NCBI RefSeq assembly: GCF_900105075.1
Contig: NZ_FNSK01000001.1
Location: forward strand, 1,129,001 to 1,193,000
DNA: 64,000 nucleotides
Reading direction: 5' to 3'
Origin: Rhodobacter sp. 24-YEA-8
GTDB taxonomy: Bacteria > Pseudomonadota > Alphaproteobacteria > Rhodobacterales > Rhodobacteraceae
A model generated the notes under the pieces. The model made no database searches, was not told the DNA's origin, and was given only the letters and a program-made list of their open reading frames with translations. Below, piece by piece: positions 7,457-16,870 of this stretch. The translations under genes and the position numbers were made by a program. The stretch's first letter is position 1. The number at the start of each line of letters is the position of its first letter.

Positions 7457-10012
7457 TCACTTATCCACATGGTCCCGAAGCGCCAGATGGGCAGCCGCAA
7501 GACGTGCCATGGGCACCCGGTAAGGGCTGCAAGACACGTAATCGAATCCCGCCAGACGGCAAAAAGCGATGGAAAGCGGGTCGCCGCCATGTTCGCCGCA
7601 GATCGAAAGTTTCAGCTCCTGGCGGGTTTCCCGCCCGCGTGCGGCGCCAATCAGCAAAAGCTCGCCGACCCCGTCCTGATCAAGAATGTGGAACGGGTCT
7701 TCCGGGAAGACACCCTGCTGCACATAGGTGTTCATGAATCGCCCGGCATCATCGCGCGAGAGACCATAGGTCATCTGTGTGAGGTCATTTGTGCCGAACG
7801 AAAGGAAGCTCACATGCTGCGCGATCTCGCCGGCGCGCAGACAGGCGCGGGGGGTTTCGACCATGACGCCGAGCCGGTAATCGAAATCGGCTTTTGCACG
7901 GCTGCGCACGGCGGCGGCGACCGCGTCGATCCGGGTGCGAATCAGCTCGACCTCGCGCGCGGCCGAGACCAGCGGGATCATCACTTCGGGCACCACCACC
8001 GCACCGCGCTTCGCGCTCTCTATTGTGGCCTCGAAAATCGCCTGCGCCTGCATGTCGTAGATTTCCGGCAGCACGACGCCGAGGCGGACCCCGCGCATGC
8101 CCAGCATCGGGTTCACCTCGCGCAGGGCCTCGGCGCGGCGGGTGACCTCGGAAAGCGGACGGTCCAGCGCTTCGGCCAGCTCGCGCAACCCCTCGCGCGT
8201 GGCGGGCAGGAATTCGTGCAAGGGCGGGTCGAAGAGGCGGATACAGACCGGCAGACCCTGCATGAGGTCAAAAAGTTGAAGGAAATCCTCGCGCTGCATC
8301 GGCAAAAGCCGCGACAGCGCCGAGGCCCGGTCGGCAGAGGTATCGGCGAAGATCATTTCACGCATGACGGTGAAGCGGTCTTCTTCGAAGAACATATGTT
8401 CGGTGCGGCAGAGCCCGATGCCTTCGGCGCTGAACTTGCGCGCGGTGGCGGCGTCAGAGGGCGTGTCGGCATTGGCACGCACGCCGATGTCGCGGAACTC
8501 ATCCGCCCAGGTCAGCAGCCGGTGAAAGCTGTCATCCAGTGCAGGCGGCAGCATTTCGGCAGCGCCCGCCAGGGCTTCGCCGCGCGATCCGTCGATGGTG
8601 ATGACATCGCCCTCGCGGAAGATGCGGCCATCGCGGGAGGTCAGCTTCTTGTCCTTGCCATCAAGGCGCAGATCAGAGGCACCGACCACGGCAGGCAGGC
8701 CAAGGCCGCGCGCGATCACGGCGGCGTGGCTGGTCATGCCACCGCGCTCCGTCAGTACGGCGACCGCCGAATGCATGCCGCGAATGTCTTCGGGGGCCGT
8801 CTCACGCCGCACAAGAATACACTCTTCGCCGCGCGCGGCTGAAGCCTGGGCTGCTTCGGAGGTGAAAACCAGTTTGCCCGTGGCGGCGCCCGGCGAGGCG
8901 GCGATGCCGTTCGAAATCACATCGCGCAGCCCGCGCGGATCGACCTGGTGGTGCAAAAGCTCGGACAGGGCACGGGGTTCGACCCGCAACACCGCTTCGG
9001 ATTGCGGGATCACCCCGTCCTCGGCCAGCGTCACCGCGATTTTCAGCCCGGCCCGGACGGAACGCGCCACGCGGATCGCGTCAAGCACCGCGAGCCTGCC
9101 GTCTTCGACGGTGAATTCGATCTGCATTTCCTCGCGCAGTTTCACCCGGCAGACCGCGCCCATCCGGATCAGGTCCTGCATGATTTCCGGGGCTTCCTCT
9201 TCCAGCGAGGGGCCGCGAGGGTCACGGGTAAGATAAAGCGCCTCGCGTGCGGCCAGCGCGTCACGGCCCTGGCTTTGCCCGAGATAGCGCCCGGTGATGC
9301 GGCTCAGCCCGGTGACAGAATCGACGAACTGGATCACGCCAGAGCCGGAAATGCCCTGACCGATTCCCTGTGCCATTTGCTGCACGACAAGGCCAAGCGC
9401 GGCATCTTCCGGCGCGCCTTTGGCCGAACGCAGAAGGCGGGCCGAGGTGCCTTCCCAGGCCCGCGCCATCGAGCGCAGCACTTCGGAAAGCTGGCGCGCC
9501 GGGTCTTCCGGGAAGGGCTCGTCGGTCTCATATTCATAAAGCCGGCGCAGCTCGCGCAGCGCGTCGGGGCCAGGGGCTACATCCTCGAACATATCGGGAT
9601 CAAGGCGCGCGACATGGATCGCATAGCTCTGGATGAACCGACACCAAAGTGCGTCTGCGGCCTCGCGGCCATGGCTTTCCGCCAGCGCCGCATGGCGGGC
9701 CGCGTTCAGCCCGATATTGAGGATGGTGGCCGGGCCGCCCCAGTCGGGATTGGCGGGAGAGGCGCGGACCGAGACAAGGGGGCCCGCGGTCTGGTCGGTG
9801 CCGAAATGCGCAAGGATGGCAGTGGCATCGACCGGCTGCCCCTGGGCGAGGGCGCGGATGGTGGCCGCAGGCAGGGCGACCGATTGCGGCACCGGCAGGT
9901 CAAGACGAACGAGGCGCTGCAGGCATTTCGCCTTCCAGCCATGGGCCTCGGTTGTGATGGGCGCCGATTGGGTGATTTCCGAAAAGGCGGTGATCTTCGC
10001 TTGTTTCTGCAC
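7457..10012 (-). CDS. ppdK: Pyruvate phosphate dikinase-like PEP-utilizing enzyme
   Basis: 851 residues. Canonical PPDK makes PEP from pyruvate, ATP and phosphate. The swivelling phosphohistidine domain (GGMTSHAAVIARGLGLPAVV) and the C-terminal PEP barrel (SFGTNDLTQMTYGLSRDD, SICGEHGGDP, SCSPYRVPMARLAAA) are very well conserved. The ATP half is not. Where normal PPDK has a PGMMDTVLNLG-type segment, this protein reads NPDWGGPATILNIGLN, and the usual GEFL-type segment is replaced. The start is a GTG at 10012 with AGGAG seven bases upstream. It follows glyS on the same strand. It may be a diverged paralogue rather than a standard dikinase. Confidence 0.8.
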   Translation of the reverse strand: MQKQAKITAFSEITQSAPITTEAHGWKAKCLQRLVRLDLPVPQSVALPAATIRALAQGQPVDATAILAHFGTDQTAGPLVSVRASPANPDWGGPATILNIGLNAARHAALAESHGREAADALWCRFIQSYAIHVARLDPDMFEDVAPGPDALRELRRLYEYETDEPFPEDPARQLSEVLRSMARAWEGTSARLLRSAKGAPEDAALGLVVQQMAQGIGQGISGSGVIQFVDSVTGLSRITGRYLGQSQGRDALAAREALYLTRDPRGPSLEEEAPEIMQDLIRMGAVCRVKLREEMQIEFTVEDGRLAVLDAIRVARSVRAGLKIAVTLAEDGVIPQSEAVLRVEPRALSELLHHQVDPRGLRDVISNGIAASPGAATGKLVFTSEAAQASAARGEECILVRRETAPEDIRGMHSAVAVLTERGGMTSHAAVIARGLGLPAVVGASDLRLDGKDKKLTSRDGRIFREGDVITIDGSRGEALAGAAEMLPPALDDSFHRLLTWADEFRDIGVRANADTPSDAATARKFSAEGIGLCRTEHMFFEEDRFTVMREMIFADTSADRASALSRLLPMQREDFLQLFDLMQGLPVCIRLFDPPLHEFLPATREGLRELAEALDRPLSEVTRRAEALREVNPMLGMRGVRLGVVLPEIYDMQAQAIFEATIESAKRGAVVVPEVMIPLVSAAREVELIRTRIDAVAAAVRSRAKADFDYRLGVMVETPRACLRAGEIAQHVSFLSFGTNDLTQMTYGLSRDDAGRFMNTYVQQGVFPEDPFHILDQDGVGELLLIGAARGRETRQELKLSICGEHGGDPLSIAFCRLAGFDYVSCSPYRVPMARLAAAHLALRDHVDK

Positions 10013-10089
10013 TGCAGCACTCCTCGCACGGCTGGCAGAATAGGGCGGATTTTGTTTCGCGCAAGCGGTGTGAGAGGCGGGGTGCGGCG

Positions 10090-10110
10090 GCGGGGGCTTC
10101 CTGCCCCCGC
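10090..10110. terminator. GC-rich hairpin between glyS and the dikinase
   Basis: An 8-bp perfect stem (10090-10097 with 10103-10110) closes a 5-nt loop just downstream of glyS. There is no clear T run on the minus strand, so it may attenuate rather than end transcription into the dikinase gene. Confidence 0.45.
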
Positions 10111-10143
10111 ACCCCGGTGCGTATTGGCGCCGGGCGGGTGGGA

Positions 10144-12270
10144 TCAGCCTTCGACTTTGGTCAGATCGGCGGTGCCGGAGCAGATGGCGCGGATCCGGTG
10201 CAAGAGGTTCAGGCGGTTCCGGCGGATGATCGGATTTTCCGCATTGATCTGCACGGCGGTGAAGAAAGCATCAATCGGCGCGCGCAATTCGGCCATGGCC
10301 TGCATGGCGGTTGCGAAATCTTCCTTCGCCATGGCGGGGGTGATTTTGGCTTCGGCCGCGTCGAGGGCAGAAAAGAGCGCGCGTTCCTCATCCGTCTCGG
10401 CCAGTTTCGGCTCGGGGCCGAAGGAATACTCGACACCGTCCTTGGCCTCGGCCTGGGTGAGGATGTTGTTCGCGCGCTTGTAGCCCTGGAGGAGGTTTTT
10501 GCCGTCGTCAGATTTCAGCGTCTCGGCAAGCGCGGTGGCGCGTTTGACGAGCAGCGTGAGGTCGTCATTCCCCGGCATCGCCAGGCAGGCGTCGATCACG
10601 TCATGACGGATGCCCTGGTCTTTGAGGAAGACTTTCAGGCGGTCGTGGAAGAAGGCAAGGAGGTCACTTGCCACCTGAGGGGCGTAAGAGTTGGAATCGC
10701 CGAGAGCACTAAGGTTGTGGACCTCAAGTGCAGCCGGTGTCCCGACTGTGGCGATGCGGCCGCTCAGAATGGGCAGCAATTTCAGGCCGGCGCTGTTGCC
10801 CAGCACCAGCCGGATCACGCCAAGGGCGGCGCGGCGCAGCGCGAAGGGGTCTTTCGAGCCGGTGGGTTTTTCGTCGATGGCCCAGAAACCGGTCAGGGTG
10901 TCGAGTTTGTCGGCCAGAGCCACGGCGACCGAAACGGGTTCGGACGGTACTGCGTCGGAGGGGCCGAGCGGGGAATAGTGGTCGCGGGCGGCGTTCGCCA
11001 CAGCGTCCTGCTCTCCGGACTCCAGCGCGTAATAGCGGCCCATGACGCCTTGCAACTCGGGAAATTCGCCGACCATCGCAGAGCGCAGGTCGAGTTTCGC
11101 CAGACGCGCCGCATGTTCGGCCTGGTCTGCATCTGCGCCGACGAGGGGCGCGATCTCGCGTGCCAGTGCCGCAATGCGGGCGATACGCTCAGACTGCGAG
11201 CCGAGTTTCGACTGGAAGGTGACATGGGTCAGGCTCTCGGCCCATTCGCTCATGCCCGCCTTCGCCACCCGCAGGTCGTTTTCCCAGAAGAAGCGCGCGT
11301 CTGACAGCCGCGCGGTCAGCACTTTCAGATTGCCGGCGAGGATGGTCGCACCGTCATCCGGGGTCTCGATATTCGCAACCGTGATGAAGCCCTCAATGCG
11401 GCCGGTCTTTGGGTTGCGGGCCGAGAAGAACTTCTGGTGCTCTTTCATCGAAGTTTGCAGCACTTCTGCCGGCAGGCCGAGGAAGGCCTCGGGGATGCGG
11501 CCCATCAGCGGCACCGGCCATTCGACAAGGCCCGCGATCTCGGTCAGGAGGCCCTTATCTTCGACCACTTCCAGCCCGGCGGCGAAGGCGAGGTTTTTCG
11601 CGCCATGCGCGATGGCCGCTTCGCGCTCTGCCTGGTCGAGCATGACTTTGGCGCGGCGCAGCTTAGCGGCGTAATCCTCGAAAGAGGTGACGGTGAAACT
11701 GTCGGGCGCCATGAAACGGTGGCCGCGCGTGGTCTCGCCCGAGGTGATGCCGTCGATATCCAGCGGCACCACGGTGGCGCCGCTTTCATCCGAGAGGATG
11801 CAGAGGATCGAATGCAGCGGACGCACCCATTTCAGCGCGCCCGAGCCCCACCGCATGGATTTCGGCCAGGGGAAGGTGCGGATCGCGCTTTCCAGCACTT
11901 CGGCGACGATTTCCGACGCCGGGCGCCCTGGCTTTTTCACCACGGCGAACCAGACTTCGGCCTTTTTATCGGCGCGCTTTTCCAGCTGGTCGATGCTCAG
12001 CCCGGTCGAGCGCAGGAAGCCGTCAAGCGCGGCCTGGGGGGCATCGGTCCTCGGCCCTTTGCGCTCTTCGCTGACAGTGCGGCTGGCGGGGGAGAGGTCT
12101 TCGATGGCGAGCGTCAGGCGGCGCGGTGTCGAAAATGCTCCGGCGCCACCATAGGTCAGGCCAGCCTCGACCAGCCCGTCAGTGACAAGCTTTCTCAGCG
12201 CCTCGCGGGCACCGGCCTGCATCCGCGCCGGGATTTCCTCGGAAAAGAGTTCGATCAGCAGGTCTGGCAT
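10144..12270 (-). CDS. glyS: Glycine--tRNA ligase beta subunit
   Basis: The beta chain of the bacterial alpha2-beta2 glycyl-tRNA synthetase. It binds tRNA and is essential for aminoacylation with the GlyQ alpha chain encoded upstream on the same strand. The 708-residue length is normal. The protein begins MPDLLIELFSEEIPARMQ, the family hallmark, and contains RFFWENDLRVAKAG, LGSQSERIARIAALA and the C-terminal anticodon-binding region with ENPIIRRNRLNLLHRI. Only a small membrane-protein gene separates it from glyQ. Confidence 0.97.
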   Translation of the reverse strand: MPDLLIELFSEEIPARMQAGAREALRKLVTDGLVEAGLTYGGAGAFSTPRRLTLAIEDLSPASRTVSEERKGPRTDAPQAALDGFLRSTGLSIDQLEKRADKKAEVWFAVVKKPGRPASEIVAEVLESAIRTFPWPKSMRWGSGALKWVRPLHSILCILSDESGATVVPLDIDGITSGETTRGHRFMAPDSFTVTSFEDYAAKLRRAKVMLDQAEREAAIAHGAKNLAFAAGLEVVEDKGLLTEIAGLVEWPVPLMGRIPEAFLGLPAEVLQTSMKEHQKFFSARNPKTGRIEGFITVANIETPDDGATILAGNLKVLTARLSDARFFWENDLRVAKAGMSEWAESLTHVTFQSKLGSQSERIARIAALAREIAPLVGADADQAEHAARLAKLDLRSAMVGEFPELQGVMGRYYALESGEQDAVANAARDHYSPLGPSDAVPSEPVSVAVALADKLDTLTGFWAIDEKPTGSKDPFALRRAALGVIRLVLGNSAGLKLLPILSGRIATVGTPAALEVHNLSALGDSNSYAPQVASDLLAFFHDRLKVFLKDQGIRHDVIDACLAMPGNDDLTLLVKRATALAETLKSDDGKNLLQGYKRANNILTQAEAKDGVEYSFGPEPKLAETDEERALFSALDAAEAKITPAMAKEDFATAMQAMAELRAPIDAFFTAVQINAENPIIRRNRLNLLHRIRAICSGTADLTKVEG

Positions 12271-12434
12271 GGCGGCACCGTATTTTGTCAGTGCCGCAGT
12301 CCCTAACCAGTCTTGCGGCGGATCACAACAGAGGCAGCGTGGTCACGCTGCAGTTTGGCGTCCCGCCCGGGGGGCGCCCGCGAGGCCCGAATGCAGCGCG
12401 GGTCCAGGGCGAGCAGGGGGTATTCCTGCTTTGG

Positions 12435-12920
12435 TCAGGGGCCGTCGTCGGTTTCCGGCTGCAGCTGATGCCAGGCATAGGCGCGGCCATCGGGGAAGAC
12501 CGCGATCACGCGGTCGACGCCGGGATGAATGCCGGGCTCAGAGAGAAAGGCCAGTGCCTCGCCGGTTTCCAGCGCATGGCCGATCTCATCCGCCTTGTAG
12601 CAGGAGAACCAGCCCGGGCCGTTAAGCGGTTCCGGGTTCGGGTAGATCTGATAGGTCTCGGTCAGCATCGACTGCGACAGCGGTGTGGTGAAACAGGCGC
12701 GGAACCTCAGCGGCGAGCTGTCCGCGTCGATCCCCTCGACATGGTCTGCGACGATGGCCTCTGGCTGCGCCGAGCCAAGCGGCGTCAGACGGATTTCCGT
12801 CTCGCCTGGCCCGAAGGTGACCGGCTCATAAAAGGCATAGACCTGAAGCCAATACATCAGGACACCCGCAACAAGACCTGTCACCAGAAGCCCTCCGGCT
12901 GCGATTTTGCCAGCATTCAC
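12435..12920 (-). CDS. DUF6446-like single-pass membrane protein
   Basis: A 161-residue protein between glyQ and glyS. I chose a GTG start at 12920 because AGGAGA precedes it by seven bases and the frame upstream lacks coding character. The N-terminus is one membrane segment (AAGGLLVTGLVAGVLMYWLQ, residues 6-25). A soluble domain with two conserved cysteines (RACFTTPLSQS and WFSCYKADEIG) follows, probably in the periplasm. The function is unknown. I assign DUF6446 from memory of the family and its usual place beside the glycyl-tRNA synthetase genes. Confidence 0.7.
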   Translation of the reverse strand: MNAGKIAAGGLLVTGLVAGVLMYWLQVYAFYEPVTFGPGETEIRLTPLGSAQPEAIVADHVEGIDADSSPLRFRACFTTPLSQSMLTETYQIYPNPEPLNGPGWFSCYKADEIGHALETGEALAFLSEPGIHPGVDRVIAVFPDGRAYAWHQLQPETDDGP

Positions 12921-12967
12921 TCTGTATCTCCTGTGTCCGCGCGCGCAGCTCTGCCGCTGAGATCCGG

Positions 12968-13927
12968 TCAGGCCGGGACAGCCTCTGCCGCATCGCGACC
13001 CGCTTCGGTCTGACGGAAGGCATCGGCGCATTTCTTGGCCAGTGCCCGGACGCGGCCGATATAGGCCTGGCGTTCGGTGACCGAGATCACGCCGCGCGCA
13101 TCGAGGAGGTTGAACAGATGCGAGGCTTTGATGGTCTGATCATAGGCCGGATGCGCCATGATGATGGTCTTGCCGGTTTTCGGGTCAGAGGGCGGGAAAT
13201 CCAGCAGGCGCTGGCATTCGGCCTCGGCATCCTCGAAATGGCGAAACAGCATCTCGGTCGTGGCGCCGTCGAAATTGTGACGCGAATATTCTTCCTCGGT
13301 CTGGCGGAAGATATCGCCGTAGGTCAGCGGGATCGGCGCGTCCGGGTTGTTGAACGGCATATCCATGACGTGGCTGACATTCATCACATACATGGCCAGG
13401 CGTTCCAGGCCATAGGTCAGCTCGCCCGAGACCGGCTTGCAGTCATGGCCGCCGACCTGTTGGAAATAGGTGAACTGGCTGACTTCCATCCCGTCGCACC
13501 AGACTTCCCAGCCCAGCCCCCAGGCGCCCAGCGTCGGGCTTTCCCAGTCGTCTTCGACAAAGCGGATATCATGCAGGCCAAGGTCGATGCCGATGGCCTT
13601 CAGCGAGCCGAGATACAGCTCCTGCAGATTCGGCGGCGAGGGTTTGATGATGACCTGATACTGGTAGTAATGCTGCAGCCGGTTCGGATTCTCGCCATAG
13701 CGGCCATCGGTAGGGCGGCGCGAGGGCTGTACATAAGCCGCAGCCCAGGGCTTGCTGCCAAGGCTGCGCAGCGTCGTGGCCGGGTGGAAAGTGCCTGCAC
13801 CGACTTCCATGTCATAGGGTTGCAACACGGCACAGCCCTTGTCGGCCCAGTAATTCTGCAGCCGCAGGATGATCTCCTGGAAGCTCTTCGGAACAGTGCT
13901 TCCCGGATTGGTGCTGTCTTGTGACAT
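12968..13927 (-). CDS. glyQ: Glycine--tRNA ligase alpha subunit
   Basis: The catalytic alpha chain of the alpha2-beta2 glycyl-tRNA synthetase. It has 319 residues when begun at the ATG at 13927, which has AGAGGG eight bases upstream. The open frame runs much further upstream but without homology. Motifs are [52 protein letters not shown] and [18 protein letters not shown]. It is the first gene of the glyQ - membrane protein - glyS run. Confidence 0.97.
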   Translation of the reverse strand: MSQDSTNPGSTVPKSFQEIILRLQNYWADKGCAVLQPYDMEVGAGTFHPATTLRSLGSKPWAAAYVQPSRRPTDGRYGENPNRLQHYYQYQVIIKPSPPNLQELYLGSLKAIGIDLGLHDIRFVEDDWESPTLGAWGLGWEVWCDGMEVSQFTYFQQVGGHDCKPVSGELTYGLERLAMYVMNVSHVMDMPFNNPDAPIPLTYGDIFRQTEEEYSRHNFDGATTEMLFRHFEDAEAECQRLLDFPPSDPKTGKTIIMAHPAYDQTIKASHLFNLLDARGVISVTERQAYIGRVRALAKKCADAFRQTEAGRDAAEAVPA

Positions 13928-14306
13928 GCTGAAAGCCCTCTTCACGCCTGGCTGCCTTAACCTGGGCTTTTCCCTATCCATTGGGCGCGACGGGGTCAAT
14001 TGCCGAAGCCGGACCTGGCGGCGACGCGCAAGGGCGCGCGCCCGGAGGCAGCGTGTGATCCGGCCAGAAATGGGCGACGGGATCCCGGTTAGCGCGACCA
14101 GTCGGGTGCCGCCCGGAACGCATTTTCGGGCCTGACTCACGGCCTGGTGGCCGACCTGCCGGAACACCCTGCGGCCGGGATTGGACCGCGAGCGGCCTCG
14201 TGATCTCCGGGGTGGCATCAGGGCGTCAGAAATCCATCGGGAAAGTTACAACTTTGAGAAAGACCAACCCCCGCCTTAGCCTTGCCAGGTCAGGAGGGAG
14301 GACAGC
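13928..14306. other. Divergent intergenic region between glyQ and the DUF2189 gene
   Basis: About 380 bp without a recognisable gene. It should contain the outward promoters for glyQ and for the DUF2189 gene. The only clear motif is the short palindrome at 14242-14255. Confidence 0.45.
14242..14255. promoter_or_regulatory. Palindrome AAAGTT-AC-AACTTT (possible operator)
   Basis: A perfect 6-bp inverted repeat around a 2-nt centre, about 50 bp before the DUF2189 start. Its position fits an operator. The binding protein is unknown. Confidence 0.35.
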
Positions 14307-15167
14307 ATGACAGCGATGAGCGAGACCGAAGCCCAGGCGGGGACAAGGCTGCCCGGAGAAGAGGGGAGCGGAGACAGGTTGCCGGGCGCGAGGCCGGAAA
14401 TCCTGCGGCTTGATCCGGGCGATCTGCGCTATGCGCTGAAAATGGGCTGGCAGGATTTTCGTCGCGCGCCGGGCTGGGGCCTGTTCTTCGCCCTGATCTA
14501 TGTGCTGGGCGGCTGGCTGGTGGTCTGGGCGCTGACCACCCAGGGGCAATTCTGGTGGACTTTGCCGGCGGCTGCGGGCTTTCCGATCCTTGGCCCCTTC
14601 ATTGCCTGCGGGCTTTACGAGGTCAGCCGGCGCCTCAGTTCGGGCCGCGCCCTGGAGGGCAGGGCGATCCTTGGCGTGATCTTCGCGCAAAAGGACGGGC
14701 AGATCCCATCGATGGCGGCAATGATTGTCTTCTATTTCCTGTTCTGGAACTTTTTTGCCCATATGACCTTTGCGCTGTTCATGGGCAATGTGACGATGAC
14801 CAATGTCTCGCAATCACTCGAGGTTTTCTCCACCCCGCCCGGGATCGCGCTGCTGGTTTTCGGTACCCTGACCGGGGCGGCGATTGCGGCGCTGCTTTTC
14901 GCGCTGACGGTGGTGAGCCTGCCGATGCTGCTTGACCGCGATATCGACTATGTCACCGCGATGCTGACCAGCTTTGCGCTGGTGCGGGAAAACCCGGTCC
15001 TCATGCTGGGCTGGGGCGGGTTCATCGCGCTTTTGCTGTTTCTTGCGATGTTGCCGGGGTTTCTCGGGCTTTTCATCGTGCTGCCGGTCCTTGGTCACGC
15101 GAGCTGGCATCTTTACCGCCGCGCGATCGACTGGCCCGGAGATGAGACGCCGGTCACAGAGCCGTGA
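14307..15167 (+). CDS. DUF2189 multi-pass membrane protein
   Basis: 286 residues with a soluble N-terminus of about 45 residues and roughly six membrane segments. These include WGLFFALIYVLGGWLVVWAL, AAMIVFYFLFWNFFAHMTF and IALLLFLAMLPGFLGLF. The ALKMGWQDFRRAPGWGLFFA opening and the VVSLPMLLDRDIDYVTAM segment are typical of DUF2189. The function is unknown and some members sit near cytochrome oxidase genes. A strong AGGAGGGAGG site precedes the ATG. It lies upstream of psd on the same strand with about 100 bp between them, so co-transcription is possible. Confidence 0.85.
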   Translation: MTAMSETEAQAGTRLPGEEGSGDRLPGARPEILRLDPGDLRYALKMGWQDFRRAPGWGLFFALIYVLGGWLVVWALTTQGQFWWTLPAAAGFPILGPFIACGLYEVSRRLSSGRALEGRAILGVIFAQKDGQIPSMAAMIVFYFLFWNFFAHMTFALFMGNVTMTNVSQSLEVFSTPPGIALLVFGTLTGAAIAALLFALTVVSLPMLLDRDIDYVTAMLTSFALVRENPVLMLGWGGFIALLLFLAMLPGFLGLFIVLPVLGHASWHLYRRAIDWPGDETPVTEP

Positions 15168-15275
15168 AGCAGGCTGTAATCGCCGCCTGTATGGCGCCCG
15201 CGCATCGCGCCTGTGTTGCCGCCTGCACCCGGAGCGGCTAGAGACAGGGGAGATACCCGGCAAGAGGACAGCCCC

Positions 15276-15968
15276 ATGCGCATGATCGACACTTTCGTCA
15301 AGCCGATGCACCGTGAGGGGATACCCTTCGTCGCGATCTTCGCGCTGGTCACTTTGGTCCTGTTCTTTATCTGGGAACCGCTGGGCTGGATCGGGGTCGG
15401 GCTGACGGTCTGGTGCTATTATTTCTTCCGCGATCCGAAACGTGCGGTGCCCGAGAATAAGGGTCTCCTCGTCAGCCCCGCCGATGGTGTGGTTTCGATG
15501 ATCACCCCGGCAGTGCCGCCGGTTGAACTGGGGCTCGGCAATGAACCCCTGACCCGGGTTTCGGTCTTCATGTCGGTCTTCAATTGCCATGTGAACCGCG
15601 CGCCGATCTCGGGCAAGGTCACGGCGGTCGCTTATCGGCCGGGCAAATTCTTCAACGCCTCGCTCGACAAGGCCTCGGTGGACAATGAGCGCAATGCGCT
15701 GGCGATCCAGCTTGAGGATGGCCGCCATATCGCGGTGGTGCAGATCGCGGGCCTTGTGGCGCGGCGCATCGTCTGCTGGACGAAACCGGGTGACAGCCTG
15801 CGCACCGGCGAGCGCTTCGGCCTGATCCGTTTCGGCTCGCGCCTTGATGTCTATCTGCCCGAAGGGGTGGAGCCGCAGGTGGCGCTTGGGCAGACCGCGG
15901 TGGCCGGCGAGACGGTGATCGCGCTGATCGGAACCGAGGCGCCCGCGCGCCATGCCCGGATCGAATGA
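15276..15968 (+). CDS. psd: Phosphatidylserine decarboxylase proenzyme
   Basis: Converts phosphatidylserine to phosphatidylethanolamine at the inner membrane. It has 230 residues from the ATG at 15276, which has AGAGGA eight bases upstream. An earlier in-frame ATG lacks a site. Two hydrophobic stretches at about 17-50 anchor it. Motifs are [24 protein letters not shown] and the self-cleavage site RFGSRLDV, where the G187-S188 bond would break to form the pyruvoyl group. It belongs to the short Psd type. pssA starts immediately after its stop codon, so substrate supply and use are coupled. Confidence 0.95.
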   Translation: MRMIDTFVKPMHREGIPFVAIFALVTLVLFFIWEPLGWIGVGLTVWCYYFFRDPKRAVPENKGLLVSPADGVVSMITPAVPPVELGLGNEPLTRVSVFMSVFNCHVNRAPISGKVTAVAYRPGKFFNASLDKASVDNERNALAIQLEDGRHIAVVQIAGLVARRIVCWTKPGDSLRTGERFGLIRFGSRLDVYLPEGVEPQVALGQTAVAGETVIALIGTEAPARHARIE

Positions 15969-16796
15969 ATGGGCGGGCCTGACGACGAGACCGGGTCCCC
16001 GGCTGCACCTGATGCCGGCAGCGATGCGGCAGCTGGCACCGCTGCGGAAGGTGGTCAGGAAAGTGGCCGGGATGTCAGAGGCGAGCGCAGCCTTCTTGTG
16101 CTGCGGCTGTTGCCGAACCTCGTCTCGATCCTCGGGCTTTGTGCCGGTCTGACCGCGATCCGCTTTGCGATCACCGGCAATGTCAATATCGCGGTCCTGC
16201 TTGTCGCGCTGGCGGCGTTTCTGGACGGGCTCGACGGGCGTCTGGCGCGGATGCTGCGATCCGAGAGCGCGATCGGCGCCGAACTCGACAGCCTGTGCGA
16301 TTTCGTGAATTTCGGCGTGGTGCCGGCGATGGTGCTGTGGATCTGGGGCCTGAGGGCCGAGGCTTCGATGGGCTGGATCGCGGTGCTGATCTATGCGGTC
16401 TGCTGCATGCTGCGCCTTGCGCGCTTCAATGTCGGCAATCGCGAAGAGGTGCCGACAGAAAAGACCGGTTTCATCGGGGTGCCGTCGCCCGCAGGAGCCA
16501 TGCTGGCCCTGACACCGATCTATGTCGCGCATGTGACCGGCTACCGGCTGCATGAGGCGGTGATCACCTTCTGGATGGTGGCGGTCGGCGCGCTGATGAT
16601 CTCACGCCTGCCGACACCAAGCCTGAAACGGGTGCGCATCCCGGCCTCGGCTGCGCCCTATGCGCTGGTGGCTGCGGTGGCGGCGGTTGCCCTGGTGATC
16701 ACCTACCCCTGGGTGACGCTTTTGCTGTTCTCGGTGGGCTATGCCACGTCACTGGCCTGGCATGCGCTGCGCCATCTGCGGCACCGCGAGGGCTGA
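15969..16796 (+). CDS. pssA: CDP-diacylglycerol--serine O-phosphatidyltransferase
   Basis: Makes phosphatidylserine from CDP-diacylglycerol and serine, the substrate of Psd encoded just upstream. The CDP-alcohol phosphatidyltransferase signature is complete: D86-x2-D89-G90-x2-A93-R94-x8-G103-x3-D107-x3-D111, read from FLDGLDGRLARMLRSESAIG onward. The 275 residues include about seven membrane segments after an acidic, low-complexity first 40 residues. The ATG directly abuts the psd stop. A later start is possible because the N-terminal 40 residues are not part of the conserved domain. Confidence 0.93.
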   Translation: MGGPDDETGSPAAPDAGSDAAAGTAAEGGQESGRDVRGERSLLVLRLLPNLVSILGLCAGLTAIRFAITGNVNIAVLLVALAAFLDGLDGRLARMLRSESAIGAELDSLCDFVNFGVVPAMVLWIWGLRAEASMGWIAVLIYAVCCMLRLARFNVGNREEVPTEKTGFIGVPSPAGAMLALTPIYVAHVTGYRLHEAVITFWMVAVGALMISRLPTPSLKRVRIPASAAPYALVAAVAAVALVITYPWVTLLLFSVGYATSLAWHALRHLRHREG

Positions 16797-16870
16797 GGCG
16801 CAGGGGAACATACCCTGCGCCGCCCCCGACAGCAGTTCGCTGTGATCAATCCTGCATCAGTCCTGCGAGA

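Noticed and set aside
7461..7469. TTATCCACA, a perfect DnaA box
   Set aside because: A single copy inside the last codons of the dikinase gene. There is no cluster, AT-rich unwinding region or dnaA/dnaN context, so it is not an origin.
14814..16553. 579-codon antisense frame over psd and pssA
   Set aside because: Both sense genes carry complete active-site signatures, and the antisense product is low-complexity Asp/Arg/His.
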